NCBI GenBank assembly: GCA_012519055.1
Contig: JAAYQU010000045.1
Coordinates: 1-64,000 of the forward strand
Direction: 5' to 3'
Length of the DNA stretch: 64,000 nucleotides
Origin: Bacteroidales bacterium
GTDB taxonomy: Bacteria > Bacteroidota > Bacteroidia > Bacteroidales > Salinivirgaceae
Every line of letters begins with the position of its first letter. The first letter of the stretch is position 1. The position numbers were made by a program, and so were the translations under genes. The notes under the pieces are model-generated. The model saw only the letters and a program-made list of their open reading frames with translations, did not search any database and was not told the origin of the DNA. Shown here in pieces: positions 45,560-55,277 of the stretch.

Positions 45560-46435
45560 CTATTTTCTGTTTTTTACTGACAAAAGCGTGTTTTTCATCA
45601 ACATAGCTATTGTCATAGGACCAACTCCGCCGGGAACTGGTGTGATGTAGCTACATTTTGGAGCAACTTCGTCAAAATCTACGTCCCCTCTAAGTCTCCA
45701 TCCGCTTTTGGTGGAGCTGTCGGGCACATATGTTGTTCCTACATCAATAACCACAACACCCTCTTTTACCATATCGGCTTTTAAAAATCCGGGTTGTCCC
45801 AAGGCTGCAACTATTATATCCGCTTGTAGAGTATGTTGTTTTATATCTTTAGTTCTACTATGACAGAGAGTTACAGTACAATTTCCTGTTTTCGCTTTGC
45901 GAGACAAAAGTACACTTACAGGTGTACCTACAATGTGTGATCTCCCTAAAACAACACAATGTTTACCACTTGTTTCTATATTATATCTGGCTAAAAGCTC
46001 GATAATTCCCGCAGGTGTTGCAGGTAAAAAAGAGGGTATTCCTGCTAACATTCGTCCCATATTTATTGGGTGAAACCCATCGACATCTTTAGCTGGGTCT
46101 ATAGCTTCTAACACTTTGGTTTCTGAGATATGCTCAGGCAGAGGCAGTTGTATCAATAATCCATCAATATCTTTGTCGTTGTTAATTTCGTGAATTTTAT
46201 CTAAAAGCTCTTGTTCTGATATCGTATCAGTATATTCTAATTTTGTTGATTTAAAACCAAGTTCCCCACAAGTTTTAACTTTACTATTGACGTATGTTCT
46301 GCTTCCACCATCATTTCCCACTAAAATTACGGCTAAGTGTGGAACTTTTCCTCCTTTAGTTTTTATATTTAAAACCTCAGCGGCTATCTCATCTTTAATA
46401 GTCTGAGATACTTTTCTTCCATCAATTAATTCCAT
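45560..46435 (-). CDS. folD: FolD: methylene-THF dehydrogenase/cyclohydrolase
   Basis: A 291-residue bifunctional enzyme of one-carbon metabolism. The catalytic Lys sits in [15 protein letters not shown]; the substrate-side motif is [19 protein letters not shown] stands where many relatives have PCTPxG. The NADP-binding segment is [16 protein letters not shown], and the signature [15 protein letters not shown] is complete. The ORF starts at an ATG with the normal N-terminus ([17 protein letters not shown]). It lies 72 bases after ffh, with which it may be co-transcribed. Confidence 0.96.
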   Translation of the reverse strand: MELIDGRKVSQTIKDEIAAEVLNIKTKGGKVPHLAVILVGNDGGSRTYVNSKVKTCGELGFKSTKLEYTDTISEQELLDKIHEINNDKDIDGLLIQLPLPEHISETKVLEAIDPAKDVDGFHPINMGRMLAGIPSFLPATPAGIIELLARYNIETSGKHCVVLGRSHIVGTPVSVLLSRKAKTGNCTVTLCHSRTKDIKQHTLQADIIVAALGQPGFLKADMVKEGVVVIDVGTTYVPDSSTKSGWRLRGDVDFDEVAPKCSYITPVPGGVGPMTIAMLMKNTLLSVKNRK

Positions 46436-46507
46436 GTGATATATTGTTAATCTGTTAATTTCTGATAGGTGATTTTATTAATATATAATTTAAGATTTAG
46501 CCTATGG

Positions 46508-47833
46508 CTATCTTCTTGGCATATTTCTCATCATTTGCGGCATATTGCCTGACGAAACCATTTTCATCATTTTTTTGGTATCCTCGAACTGTTTTAAAAG
46601 TTTGTTTACATCGGCAACGGTTGTTCCAGAGCCGTCTGCAATTCTTTTGCGTCTTGATCCATTGAGTATTGCGGGATTTTCTCGCTCTTGTGGTGTCATA
46701 GAGAAAATAATGGCTTCAATACTTTTAAATGCATCGTCGTCAATATCCATATTTCTCATTGCTTTGCCTACACCAGGTATCATTGAGGCGAGCTCTTTAA
46801 AATTACCCATTTTTTTAATTTGAGCAATTTGCGCTAAGAAATCGTTGAAATTGAATTGTCCCTTGCTTAGTTTTTTTGTAAGCGAGGCAGCCATCTCTTG
46901 GTCGTACTGCTCTTGAACGCGTTCAACTAAAGAGACAACGTCTCCCATACCCAAGATACGGTCCGCCATTCGCTCGGGGTAAAAAACGTCGATTGCTTCC
47001 ATTTTTTCGCCCGTACCAATAAATTTTATAGGCTTGTTAACAACAGATTTAATTGATATGGCGGCACCACCACGCGTATCACCGTCAAGTTTTGTAAGGA
47101 CTACACCGTCGAAGTCTAATCTGTCGTTAAACTCTTTTGCTGTGTTAACGGCATCTTGACCGGTCATTGAGTCAACAACAAATAAAATTTCTCCCGGATT
47201 TATAGCTTTTTTAATGCCCGATATTTCGTCCATCATCACTTGGTCGATAGCCAAACGTCCTGCGGTATCAATAATAACAGTATCGTAGCCTTTTAACTTG
47301 GCTTCTTTAACAGCATCTTGTGCAATTTTTATAGGTTCTTTAGAGTCGGGATTGCTAAATACGGGAACGTCAATCTGTTCGCCTAAAATATGTAGTTGTT
47401 CAATAGCAGCTGGTCTGTAAACGTCGCACGCAACTAATAGTGGTTTACGCCAACGTTTGGTTTTCAGCATATTGGCAAGTTTGCCGGAAAATGTGGTTTT
47501 ACCACTACCTTGCAGTCCCGACATAAGAATTATGGCAGGTTGACCCTTTAGGTTTATATCAGCCTTTTCGCTACCCATCAAGGCAATTAATTCATCGTGA
47601 ACGATTTTTATCATTACCTGATTGGGTTTCAACGCTTTTAGCACGTTAGCGCCAATTGCTTTCTTTTTTACATCATCGGTAAATTGCTTGGCAGTTTTGT
47701 AGTTAACGTCAGCTTCAATAAGTGCTCTACGAACATCTTTAAGTGTTTCGGCAACGTTAATTTCTGTTATACTACCTTGTCCTTTAAGTATTTTAAATGA
47801 TCTCTCTAATCTTTCTGCTAAATTTTCAAACAT
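46508..47833 (-). CDS. ffh: Ffh: signal recognition particle GTPase
   Basis: A 441-residue SRP54 homologue that directs membrane and exported proteins to FtsY and the translocon. The NG domain has the P-loop GLQGSGKTTFSGKLA, the G-3 DTAGRL, the G-4 TKLDGDTRGGAA and the GTGEK segment. The M domain (from about 300) is rich in Met near the end (QMMRNMPRR) and binds the SRP RNA and signal peptides. No SRP RNA gene was recognised near it. A minus-strand -7-like TATTTTTG is at 47873-47866. Confidence 0.96.
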   Translation of the reverse strand: MFENLAERLERSFKILKGQGSITEINVAETLKDVRRALIEADVNYKTAKQFTDDVKKKAIGANVLKALKPNQVMIKIVHDELIALMGSEKADINLKGQPAIILMSGLQGSGKTTFSGKLANMLKTKRWRKPLLVACDVYRPAAIEQLHILGEQIDVPVFSNPDSKEPIKIAQDAVKEAKLKGYDTVIIDTAGRLAIDQVMMDEISGIKKAINPGEILFVVDSMTGQDAVNTAKEFNDRLDFDGVVLTKLDGDTRGGAAISIKSVVNKPIKFIGTGEKMEAIDVFYPERMADRILGMGDVVSLVERVQEQYDQEMAASLTKKLSKGQFNFNDFLAQIAQIKKMGNFKELASMIPGVGKAMRNMDIDDDAFKSIEAIIFSMTPQERENPAILNGSRRKRIADGSGTTVADVNKLLKQFEDTKKMMKMVSSGNMPQMMRNMPRR

Positions 47834-47865
47834 AATATTTATGACTTAAAACATGTAAAATCACA

Positions 47866-47873
47866 CAAAAATA
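47866..47873 (-). promoter_or_regulatory. -7 element upstream of ffh
   Basis: The minus-strand TATTTTTG fits TAnnTTTG, 33 bases before the ffh start codon. No TTTG occurs at 17-21 bases further upstream. Confidence 0.35.
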
Positions 47874-48017
47874 GCTCTATTTTTTTATTTTTGAAAGTGG
47901 GTTTTACAGTTTACTGATATTGACATCAAATAATATTCTGTTTTTATTTTGGATGATTATTTTATTTTTTTTAATATTGCTGACGCTTATCTAAAAAATA
48001 ACGACAAATTAAAGACT

Positions 48018-48290
48018 ATGGCAAGTATAAAAGATTTAAAAAAGTTTATTAACGCAATAATTGATGAAATAAATTACGATATAGAACTATACGTAGGTCT
48101 TAATTTAGATAAAAACCATACTGAGTCTCAGGAACTTTATGGAGATGTTTATAATACTCGTATAAAATATTTGCAGAAAGTAAATGAAAAGGATTTAAGT
48201 AAAAAGGATTATAAGAAAATAGAAGAAGATTTTCTTCATGAGGTTGATGAGTTAAATAAACGATTATGTAAAATAATTGGGGAAAGCTGA
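48018..48290 (+). CDS. Conserved hypothetical protein, 90 residues
   Basis: A small, charged, fully helical protein with no membrane segment. The start is taken at the ATG at 48018 (MASIKDLKKFINAIIDEI), since MASIKDLKK-type openings are common in a small Bacteroidota family and the extra upstream codons (from 47949) are not protein-like. It continues RIKYLQKVNEKDLSKKDYKK and ends in LNKRLCKIIGES. The function is unknown. It stands between ffh (divergent) and an MFS transporter gene. Confidence 0.65.
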   Translation: MASIKDLKKFINAIIDEINYDIELYVGLNLDKNHTESQELYGDVYNTRIKYLQKVNEKDLSKKDYKKIEEDFLHEVDELNKRLCKIIGES

Positions 48291-48409
48291 TCAAAACTAA
48301 AATTAACGATGTTAGCGAACTAATATTTTGGTTCGTTTTTTTATTTACAAAAAATATATTTTTAAGCGAAAAATAATTAAAACTAAAAGCCGCAAGGCAA
48401 TAAATGTAT

Positions 48410-48417
48410 TACATTTG
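48410..48417 (+). promoter_or_regulatory. -7 element upstream of MFS transporter
   Basis: TACATTTG matches TAnnTTTG, 36 bases before the transporter ATG. No TTTG was found at the -33 distance. Confidence 0.35.
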
Positions 48418-48452
48418 CCAAAAAATAATTTTACAAACTAATTTTAAATAAT

Positions 48453-49844
48453 ATGACAGAAGCTATTAAAAAGTCGTTGCGTGATTCGGCAACGGCGCGT
48501 TGGATTGTGTTAGCATTAATATCATCAACAATGTTTTTTGCTTATTTCTTTGTTGATATTGCATCGCCGTTAAAAACGATGTTTGAAAGAGATTATGGTT
48601 GGAGTTCCGAAGCATTCGGGTTTTATGGAGGACAGGAATTCTTTTTCAACGTCTTTTTAGGATTTCTAATCATTTCTGGAATTATTCTCGATAAAATGGG
48701 AATACGTTTCACCTTGTTAACTTCAGGGTTGACCATGATTATTGGTGCTTTGATTAAAGTTTATGCTCTGAAATTTGTTGATATTGATTCTCATAGCACT
48801 CTGTTTTGGATGACATATCCCAATACTGTTTGGGTAGCCTGTTTGGGCTTTGCGGTTTTCGGAGTTGGTGTAGAAATGGCGGGAATAACCGTATCGAAAA
48901 CAATTGTGAAATGGTTCCAAGGCAAAGAGTTGGCTTTGGCAATGGGGTTGGAAATGGCAATTGCACGTTTGGGCGTTTTTGCAGTAATGTGGTTATCTCC
49001 AATTATTGCGGAGAAATACAATGGACCCTCTAGTTCATTTATTTGGGGTACAGCTTTCTTGTGTATTGGATTCTTGACGTTTTTGATATACACATTTATG
49101 GATGCGAAACTCGATAAGCAAGAAAAGATCGCTGAAACATCAAATCCAGAAGATGAATTTAAAATTAGTGATATTGGAAAGATTTTTTCAAATCCAGGAT
49201 TCTTGGCTATTGCAGGTTTATGTGTACTGTTTTATTCAGCAATTTTTCCATTCCAACGATTCGCTCCGCAGATGTTAGCCAGTAAATTAATGGTTGAGGA
49301 GGCTATTGCTTCTAGATATGTGTCGATGTTTCCGATTGGAGCAATGATTTTGACACCTTTCATTGGATATTTCTTAGATAAAAAAGGTTTAGGTGCAAAA
49401 ATGATGTTGTATGGAGCTATTTTGTTAACAATATCACATCTAATATTTGCATTGGTTCCAACTGAATCATTTAATGCATTTACAGCAATATTCACAATAG
49501 TAATTCTTGGAATAGCTTTCTCATTAGTGCCTGCATCAATGTGGCCCTCTGTTCCTAAAATTGTGGAAAATCGTTACTTAGGCTCAGCTTATGGATTAAT
49601 ATTTTGGATTCAGAATATAGGCTTGTGGGGTGTTCCAATGTTGATAGGATACGTTTTAACATCAACAAATCCTGGTGTTTCTGAAGCAATTCGAGCAGGC
49701 ACAATGGATGCTTCTGCATACAATTATACAGTTCCTGAGTTAGTGTTTGCAGGATTTGGGTTGGCTGCAATAATCTTAAGTTTAGTTTTAAGAAGAGTTG
49801 ATAAAAAACGTGGATTTGGACTAGACTTACCAAATAAAGCATAA
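48453..49844 (+). CDS. MFS transporter (MFSD1-like)
   Basis: A 463-residue major facilitator with 12 predicted membrane helices. Helix 1 and the following loop read FFAYFFVDIASPLKTMFERD; the central part is IVKWFQGKELALAMGLEMAI, which resembles the WFKGKELN-type segment of MFSD1 family carriers. In that family some members transport dipeptides; here the substrate is unknown. The cytoplasmic motif after helix 2 is DKMGIRFTLL and its second-half counterpart is DKKGLGAKMM. It is a single-gene unit ended by a strong bidirectional terminator. Confidence 0.85.
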   Translation: MTEAIKKSLRDSATARWIVLALISSTMFFAYFFVDIASPLKTMFERDYGWSSEAFGFYGGQEFFFNVFLGFLIISGIILDKMGIRFTLLTSGLTMIIGALIKVYALKFVDIDSHSTLFWMTYPNTVWVACLGFAVFGVGVEMAGITVSKTIVKWFQGKELALAMGLEMAIARLGVFAVMWLSPIIAEKYNGPSSSFIWGTAFLCIGFLTFLIYTFMDAKLDKQEKIAETSNPEDEFKISDIGKIFSNPGFLAIAGLCVLFYSAIFPFQRFAPQMLASKLMVEEAIASRYVSMFPIGAMILTPFIGYFLDKKGLGAKMMLYGAILLTISHLIFALVPTESFNAFTAIFTIVILGIAFSLVPASMWPSVPKIVENRYLGSAYGLIFWIQNIGLWGVPMLIGYVLTSTNPGVSEAIRAGTMDASAYNYTVPELVFAGFGLAAIILSLVLRRVDKKRGFGLDLPNKA

Positions 49845-49865
49845 AGTAAATTATAGGTTTAACCC

Positions 49866-49896
49866 AAAAAAACGGCTGAATTTCAGCCGTTTTTTT
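49866..49896. terminator. Bidirectional terminator, MFS / patB
   Basis: A near-perfect hairpin: AAAAAAACGGCTGAA (49866-49880) pairs with TTCAGCCGTTTTTTT (49882-49896). A-tract and T-tract flank the GC-rich stem on either side, so it can terminate both converging genes. Confidence 0.9.
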
Positions 49897-49910
49897 GTTT
49901 TTTAACCAAT

Positions 49911-51080
49911 CTACAACTTATCATAAGCATGTTTAATTTGTGTCATTGCCTTTTCAACTATTGAACGTGGGGTACCAATATTAAGACGCATAAAACCCTC
50001 GCCTTCTTGTCCAAAAGAGATCCCCTCATTGACAGCTACTTTTGACTTGTTGTAAAAGAAATCTTTTAATTCATTTGAATTAAGCCCAAGATCTCGACAA
50101 TCTAACCAAATTAGGAACGTTGATTCCGGGATTATAGCTTTTATTTTTGGAATTTTCTGTTTAAGGTAATTATCAACAAATTCGATATTGCCAGATAGAT
50201 AAGATATTAAATCTTCGAGCCACTCCTCACCATAATTATATGCAGCGATTAAAGCCTCTGTTCCAAAAATATTACCACCATTTAAATGATAAGTGTTTAG
50301 CAGTTTATTATATTTTTCTAACATCAGCTTGTTTTCCGTAAACACGTAAGATGTGCTGAGACCCGCAATGTTGAATGTTTTACTGTGCGACATTACGGTT
50401 ATAGAATTCATAGATGCTTCCTTGGAAATGCTGGCAAAAGGTGTATATTTATGTGGCTGATAAACAATATCGGCGTGAATCTCGTCAGAGATCACTAATA
50501 TATTGTTTTTTAAGCAAATATCATTTAATGTTAGCAGTTCTTGTTTGGTCCAAACAGTTCCACCCGGATTGTGAGGGTTACTGATTATTATTGCTTTAGT
50601 TTTATTGTCAATTATATTGGACAGATTGTCGAAGTCCATATTTAATCTGCCGTTTTCTAATTTAAGAGGATTGTTAACGGTTACTCTATTTAAAGCGTTA
50701 ATTGTTTGAAAAAACGGAAAATAAACAGGTGGCTGAACAATTATTTTATCGCCAATATCTGTAAGTTGCTCAATCGCAATGGCAAATCCAGCAACGACAC
50801 CCGGAGAAAACGACAACCACTCTTTTTTTAATTGCCAACCATGTCTTCTTTTATGCCAGTCAATTATACTCTTATAAAAAATATCGCTCCTAAAAGTGTA
50901 GCCTAATATTTCGTGTTCTAATCTCTTTTTTATTGAATCGATAATGAATTTTGGCGTTCTGAAATCCATGTCGGCAACCCACATGGGAATAGCATCTTTT
51001 GCTCCAATAAAGGATTCCATACCGTCATGCTTAACGCAATTTGTATTTTTACGGTCAATTATTTCATCGAAGTTTTGCAT
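49911..51080 (-). CDS. PatB/MalY-family C-S lyase / aminotransferase
   Basis: A PLP enzyme of fold type I, 389 residues. It begins MQNFDEIIDRKNTNCVKHDG and contains PMWVADMDFRTPKFI, FSPGVVAGFAIAIEQLTD, NPHNPGGTVWTKQEL, the cofactor Lys in SHSKTFNIAGLSTS and the terminal Arg in FMRLNIGTPRSIVEKA, typical of the MalY/PatB group (cystathionine beta-lyase activity). The ATG at 51080 is chosen because a longer form from 51110 overlaps the -7-like element TATATTTG (51115-51108). No regulatory or sulfur genes are adjacent. Confidence 0.9.
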   Translation of the reverse strand: MQNFDEIIDRKNTNCVKHDGMESFIGAKDAIPMWVADMDFRTPKFIIDSIKKRLEHEILGYTFRSDIFYKSIIDWHKRRHGWQLKKEWLSFSPGVVAGFAIAIEQLTDIGDKIIVQPPVYFPFFQTINALNRVTVNNPLKLENGRLNMDFDNLSNIIDNKTKAIIISNPHNPGGTVWTKQELLTLNDICLKNNILVISDEIHADIVYQPHKYTPFASISKEASMNSITVMSHSKTFNIAGLSTSYVFTENKLMLEKYNKLLNTYHLNGGNIFGTEALIAAYNYGEEWLEDLISYLSGNIEFVDNYLKQKIPKIKAIIPESTFLIWLDCRDLGLNSNELKDFFYNKSKVAVNEGISFGQEGEGFMRLNIGTPRSIVEKAMTQIKHAYDKL

Positions 51081-51107
51081 AAAAATTTGTTTGAGTTCAT
51101 TAGCATA

Positions 51108-51115
51108 CAAATATA
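51108..51115 (-). promoter_or_regulatory. -7 element upstream of patB/malY-like gene
   Basis: The minus-strand TATATTTG matches TAnnTTTG. Transcription would start near 51101, 21 bases before the ATG at 51080. No -33 TTTG was found. Confidence 0.4.
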
Positions 51116-51144
51116 ATACAGTTGAGTGGTGACTAGTTCTAAAT

Positions 51145-51183
51145 AAAAAGAAGCCGCCTCGAAACGAAACGGCTTCTTTTTTT
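51145..51183 (-). terminator. Terminator of the HU gene
   Basis: AAAAAGAAGCCG (51145-51156) pairs with CGGCTTCTTTTT (51170-51181) around a 13-base loop. Read on the minus strand it lies just after the HU stop codon and ends in CTTCTTTTT. It also separates the HU gene from the next minus-strand gene. Confidence 0.85.
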
Positions 51184-51200
51184 ACATGGTGTTTAGTAAA

Positions 51201-51473
51201 TTAATTTACACCATTTGAAAGTTCGCTACCTGCTTTAAATTTAACAGTGTTTTTAGCAGGAATTTGAATTTTTTGACGAGTTTTTGGATTTCTACCAGTG
51301 CGAGCTTTGCGTTTTGCAACGCTAAAAGAACCAAAACCCACAAGACCTACGCGATCTCCGGCTTTTAGTGCATCTGATACTGATTCCATGAAAGCTTCTA
51401 GAGCTTTTTTTGTGTCGGTTTTTGTCAAGCCAGCTTTTGCTGCCATTGCATCAATTAATTGTGCTTTGTTCAT
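51201..51473 (-). CDS. HU-family DNA-binding protein
   Basis: A 90-residue nucleoid protein. It starts MNKAQLIDAMAAKAGLTKTD; the DNA-binding arm is GRNPKTRQKIQIPAKNTVKF, with the Pro at the tip that intercalates in the DNA minor groove. The length is exactly that of HU. It is a single gene with its own good promoter (51547-51517) and terminator. Confidence 0.96.
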   Translation of the reverse strand: MNKAQLIDAMAAKAGLTKTDTKKALEAFMESVSDALKAGDRVGLVGFGSFSVAKRKARTGRNPKTRQKIQIPAKNTVKFKAGSELSNGVN

Positions 51474-51823
51474 AGTGTCTCTTTTAAGTTAAAAAATCAA
51501 TTATCTCTGTTTTATGCAAATATATACTATTTCGAATGTTTGGCAAATTTTTATGCAAAAATTTACACTAATTTTTAAAAAAAATGCTCTGTATATCAGG
51601 ATATAAAAGGTAATAACGTGCATTGAGATTGTTTTTTTATTAAAAGATTAAATCTCTATTAATATGTAATATGTTAATTGTCAATGCGATATAAAAATCA
51701 TAGAGTGTAAATAATAGTTTGAATTATATTTTTGAGATGTTTTTACAAAAATAATGTTAACGAATTGTTAATTTTTAAATTTTAAAAAAAAATGCTAGAA
51801 TAGTGGGGTAATTGTTAAATAAA
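51474..51823. other. Intergenic region upstream of HU
   Basis: 350 bases of AT-rich DNA. The part nearest HU holds its promoter (51517-51547). The remainder, between 51550 and the stop codon of the GH3/beta-lactamase gene at 51824, shows no ORF, hairpin or repeat. Confidence 0.5.
51517..51547 (-). promoter_or_regulatory. HU promoter, consensus
   Basis: On the minus strand TTTG (51547-51544) is followed after exactly 19 bases by TATATTTG (51524-51517), a perfect match to the Bacteroidota primary sigma consensus. Transcription would start near 51510, giving a leader of about 37 bases. Confidence 0.75.
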
Positions 51824-54800
51824 CTATTGTATTTCGTTATCTGATATCAAAAATTGTGAGCTTTGAGTAAAAGCTTCATAAAATTTGCTATGTACTCTTG
51901 TCCTGATATTGTATTTGCTTAGTTTTTTGTTATTTGCATCTGGATAAATTCTATTTGATAAGAAAACATAGATAATTTGTTTTTCAGGGTCAATCCAAAA
52001 GTATGTGCCTGTAAATCCTGTGTGTCCGTAGCTAGACTGAGATATTTCGTTAAAGGTTGGACCCAACGTGTTTTTTTTAATTTCAGGTTTATCGAAACCT
52101 AAGCCACGTCTGTTATTATCATTGGCAAAATGTGCTGTTGTAAAGAAGTCAACTGTGCTTTTATCGAAATAATGTCTATTACCATACTCTCCTTTATTCA
52201 ATAGCATTTGTCCAAATATTGCAACTTCTGTCGCATTGCCGAACAATCCGGCATGACCACTTTTCCCACCTAATAATGCAGCACCTTGATCGTGTACATA
52301 TCCATGTATTAGCTGTTTCCTAAATATTGTATCGTTTTCGGTAGGTACGATTCTATCTATATCAAAATGCTTTGACGGATAAAACTTTAAATTATTTAGT
52401 GAAAGGGGTTTATAAAATAGGCTATCAATAAGTTCGTCAATCTCTTTATATTCAATGTATTCAATTAAATGCATAAAATGATAAAATGGAATGTCACTGT
52501 ATAGGTATTCCTTTTTGGGATTTAATGGGGTTGTGTCAAGTATATGGAATATGGTATCAGCTATTTCGGGAATAGTAAACAGGTTTTTTGCTACGGGAAT
52601 AAAAAAATTTCCTGTGTCGATAGTCGAATAGTATCCCGGTTTGTAATTTAATGAATCATCAAGAGTTAACCTATAAAAAGGTATCCAAGGTTTGAATTTA
52701 GCCTGATGTGCTAGCATATCAATTATCGGAATATCGAGCTTATCAGGCTCTAATGGCAAATAGTGCCCCAATGGCGTATTAAGTTTTAGTTTTTTCTGTT
52801 CATATAGATGCATTAATAATGGTGTGGTAACCAATATTTTAGTAAGTGAAGCTAAATCGTAAATACTATTGTCAGAAACGGCGATAATTGAATCGTAGGT
52901 GTGGTATCCAATGTTTTTGTTATAAAACACATAGCCGTTTTTCGCGCACAAAACTTGAGCTCCTGGGGTCATTTTATTGATTATAGCACTGTTCATTAAA
53001 TCATCTATTTCGTTTAATTTAGAAATATCTGCCCCAATTGTTTTTGGATGAATAAATCCCAATCTTGTTTTTTTTGTTGTCAGTCCCGTGTTGACTTTGA
53101 ACTCTTCTAACGAAACAGGGAGTTTGCCTTTCGTATCAATGCCACCAAAAATGGTTTGTGCTGCATAATCATTTGTATAAGGATTATCTTCGTAAGTAAC
53201 TATAATTGAGTTTATCTGTTTAGTTTGAACACTATTTAAAACATAAGGATTGCCAAATACCACTAATATTACTTTACTGTTTTTTGATATATTATTTATA
53301 AATTCAATGATTTGAGAGCTTACACCATAATTATTAGCAGGATATTGAGAAATTCCATGCCATGCAATAACCACATATGGCAATGTTGATGCTTTATTAA
53401 TTATAAGCTGTTTTTCGGGAGCGGTTGTATGTTTTGTTACTGTATTACAACTTATTTGTGAATAATTTTTTGCTCGGTTGATAAAGTTATTGTTTTCAGA
53501 CGACTCAATATTGATAACGTACAAATCGTTTTCAACTGATTGCAAAGGGATTAAATCATTGTGATTTGATAATAGTGTTATTGCTTCGGCTGCTATAGAA
53601 TGATTAAGGTATTCTGTTTCACCTGTTTGTAAATCGGCTATAAGGTTGTCAGTTTCAATTGGTTTATATTCATTCAGGTGCGCATAGAATTTTGCTCCCA
53701 ATATTTTTTTACATCTTCTGTTGATTTCCTTGATATCAATTTCTTTGTTTTTAACAGCCTTTTCAATTCTCTTTATTGACTTTTCAACGTCTGGTGGAAA
53801 TAAAATAATATCGTTGCCTGCCTTAAAAGCCATAAGCGCAGCTTCTTCGGGTTTATATTTATTAGCAACTCCACCCATATTCATTGCGTCGGTATAGATT
53901 ATACCCTTAAATCCGTATTTATCTATTAATAAGTCGGTTACGATTTCTTTGGACAAAGTTGCAGGAATTGCCTGAGAAGGATTAAATGCTGTTATATGCA
54001 TGTGCGCTACCATAATTCCTGTTAATCCCAAGTCTATAAGGTGTTTAAAAGGATATAGCTCATTTTGTTCAAGATGTTTACGCGAATGATTGAGAACAGG
54101 AAGATTATGGTGTGAATCGGTGTCGGTATCGCCATGTCCAGGAAAATGTTTTGCTGATACGAGCAGTCCATTGTCTTGCATGCCGGCCATATATGCGTAA
54201 CCTCGTCTTAAAACTTGTTTCTTGTCTTCTCCAAAAGAGCGACTGTTTATCACAGGGTTTTTAGGATTGTTATTTATATCGAGAACAGGTGCAAAGTTTA
54301 TATGTATTCCCATAAGACGACACTGACGGGCTATTTCAGTGCCCATATCGTATATCAGTTCCTCATTATTAATTGCCCCTAACATCATTTGACGTGGAAA
54401 AGGTTTGATACTGTCTAATCTCATTGACAAACCCCATTCGCCGTCAATTGCTATTAGTAGTGGTGTTTTTGCAATTGACTGAATATGATTTGTGAATATA
54501 GCTTGCCTAATAGGAGAGCCCTTCATAAAAATTACTCCGCCTATATTGTACTTTTTTATCTGCCCTGATATGGCATTAATATGTTCTGTGCCTTGGTTTG
54601 AGTAGGCACTAATCATCATCAACTGTCCAATACGTTCGCGTAGAGTTAGTGAGTTAAACACAGAATCAACCCAATGATTTGCTGTATCAATAATAAAAGG
54701 TTCAGATTCTATGTTGTCAATGTTTTTAACACGCTCATTAAAACTTTTATAAGTGTTGGGATATGTTGATCCAAACAATATAATTAATAAAACCAAAGTG

Positions 54801-54826
54801 GTTAATAGTCTCATTTTTAGTTGCAT
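51824..54826 (-). CDS. GH3 beta-N-acetylhexosaminidase / class C beta-lactamase-like fusion
   Basis: An exported two-domain enzyme of 1000 residues with an N-terminal signal (LLTTLVLLIILFGSTYP). The GH3 half (to about 590) has the NagZ-type segment KHFPGHGDTDTDSHH and RSFGEDKK. The C-terminal half (from about 605) is a serine hydrolase of beta-lactamase/DD-peptidase type: SLTK with the active serine, a YSD in place of YxN, and HTGFTGTYF where KTG is expected. This fusion is known in Bacteroidota and is thought to act on peptidoglycan. It lies 10 bases after the NUDIX gene. Confidence 0.92.
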   Translation of the reverse strand: MQLKMRLLTTLVLLIILFGSTYPNTYKSFNERVKNIDNIESEPFIIDTANHWVDSVFNSLTLRERIGQLMMISAYSNQGTEHINAISGQIKKYNIGGVIFMKGSPIRQAIFTNHIQSIAKTPLLIAIDGEWGLSMRLDSIKPFPRQMMLGAINNEELIYDMGTEIARQCRLMGIHINFAPVLDINNNPKNPVINSRSFGEDKKQVLRRGYAYMAGMQDNGLLVSAKHFPGHGDTDTDSHHNLPVLNHSRKHLEQNELYPFKHLIDLGLTGIMVAHMHITAFNPSQAIPATLSKEIVTDLLIDKYGFKGIIYTDAMNMGGVANKYKPEEAALMAFKAGNDIILFPPDVEKSIKRIEKAVKNKEIDIKEINRRCKKILGAKFYAHLNEYKPIETDNLIADLQTGETEYLNHSIAAEAITLLSNHNDLIPLQSVENDLYVINIESSENNNFINRAKNYSQISCNTVTKHTTAPEKQLIINKASTLPYVVIAWHGISQYPANNYGVSSQIIEFINNISKNSKVILVVFGNPYVLNSVQTKQINSIIVTYEDNPYTNDYAAQTIFGGIDTKGKLPVSLEEFKVNTGLTTKKTRLGFIHPKTIGADISKLNEIDDLMNSAIINKMTPGAQVLCAKNGYVFYNKNIGYHTYDSIIAVSDNSIYDLASLTKILVTTPLLMHLYEQKKLKLNTPLGHYLPLEPDKLDIPIIDMLAHQAKFKPWIPFYRLTLDDSLNYKPGYYSTIDTGNFFIPVAKNLFTIPEIADTIFHILDTTPLNPKKEYLYSDIPFYHFMHLIEYIEYKEIDELIDSLFYKPLSLNNLKFYPSKHFDIDRIVPTENDTIFRKQLIHGYVHDQGAALLGGKSGHAGLFGNATEVAIFGQMLLNKGEYGNRHYFDKSTVDFFTTAHFANDNNRRGLGFDKPEIKKNTLGPTFNEISQSSYGHTGFTGTYFWIDPEKQIIYVFLSNRIYPDANNKKLSKYNIRTRVHSKFYEAFTQSSQFLISDNEIQ

Positions 54827-54836
54827 ATATATGATA

Positions 54837-55271
54837 TTAGCTTTGAGAAATATATGACAAGATATCTTTTAAGATTAAAGCATGATCGAAAGCTAAGGGA
54901 GGTATTTCATTAATAGAGAACCATTTAGCATTCAATGCATCGTCTCCTGCAGAAACAAGGCTGGTTTTGTTGAAATATCCAATAAATACAGTTGAAATTG
55001 TTCTATGACGAGGATCGCGGTCAATTGCATCGTAAGTTTTGAATTGTGTTAATTTAACATTTTTTACACCTGTCTCTTCAAACAGTTCGCGATGTGCTGT
55101 TTCGATTAGTGTTTCGTTCATTTCCATAAATCCTCCTGGAAATGCCCACTGATTTTGATAGGGGGGATTTTTTCTTTGAATAAGCAGAACAGAGAGGTTG
55201 CAATCATTTTTGTCAATCAAAACAATATCGGCAGTGACTGCCGGTCTGGGGTATTGGTATGTAAAAGCCAT
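54837..55271 (-). CDS. NUDIX hydrolase
   Basis: A 144-residue pyrophosphohydrolase. The NUDIX box is complete: GGFMEMNETLIETAHRELFE then ETGV, which matches GX5EX7REUXEEXGU. Nothing else specifies the nucleoside diphosphate-linked substrate. It lies between the NlpC/P60 gene (6 bases) and the GH3 fusion gene (10 bases), so the three form one operon; a role in clearing or sensing cell-wall nucleotides is possible but is inference only. Confidence 0.9.
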   Translation of the reverse strand: MAFTYQYPRPAVTADIVLIDKNDCNLSVLLIQRKNPPYQNQWAFPGGFMEMNETLIETAHRELFEETGVKNVKLTQFKTYDAIDRDPRHRTISTVFIGYFNKTSLVSAGDDALNAKWFSINEIPPLAFDHALILKDILSYISQS

Positions 55272-55277
55272 ATTTAA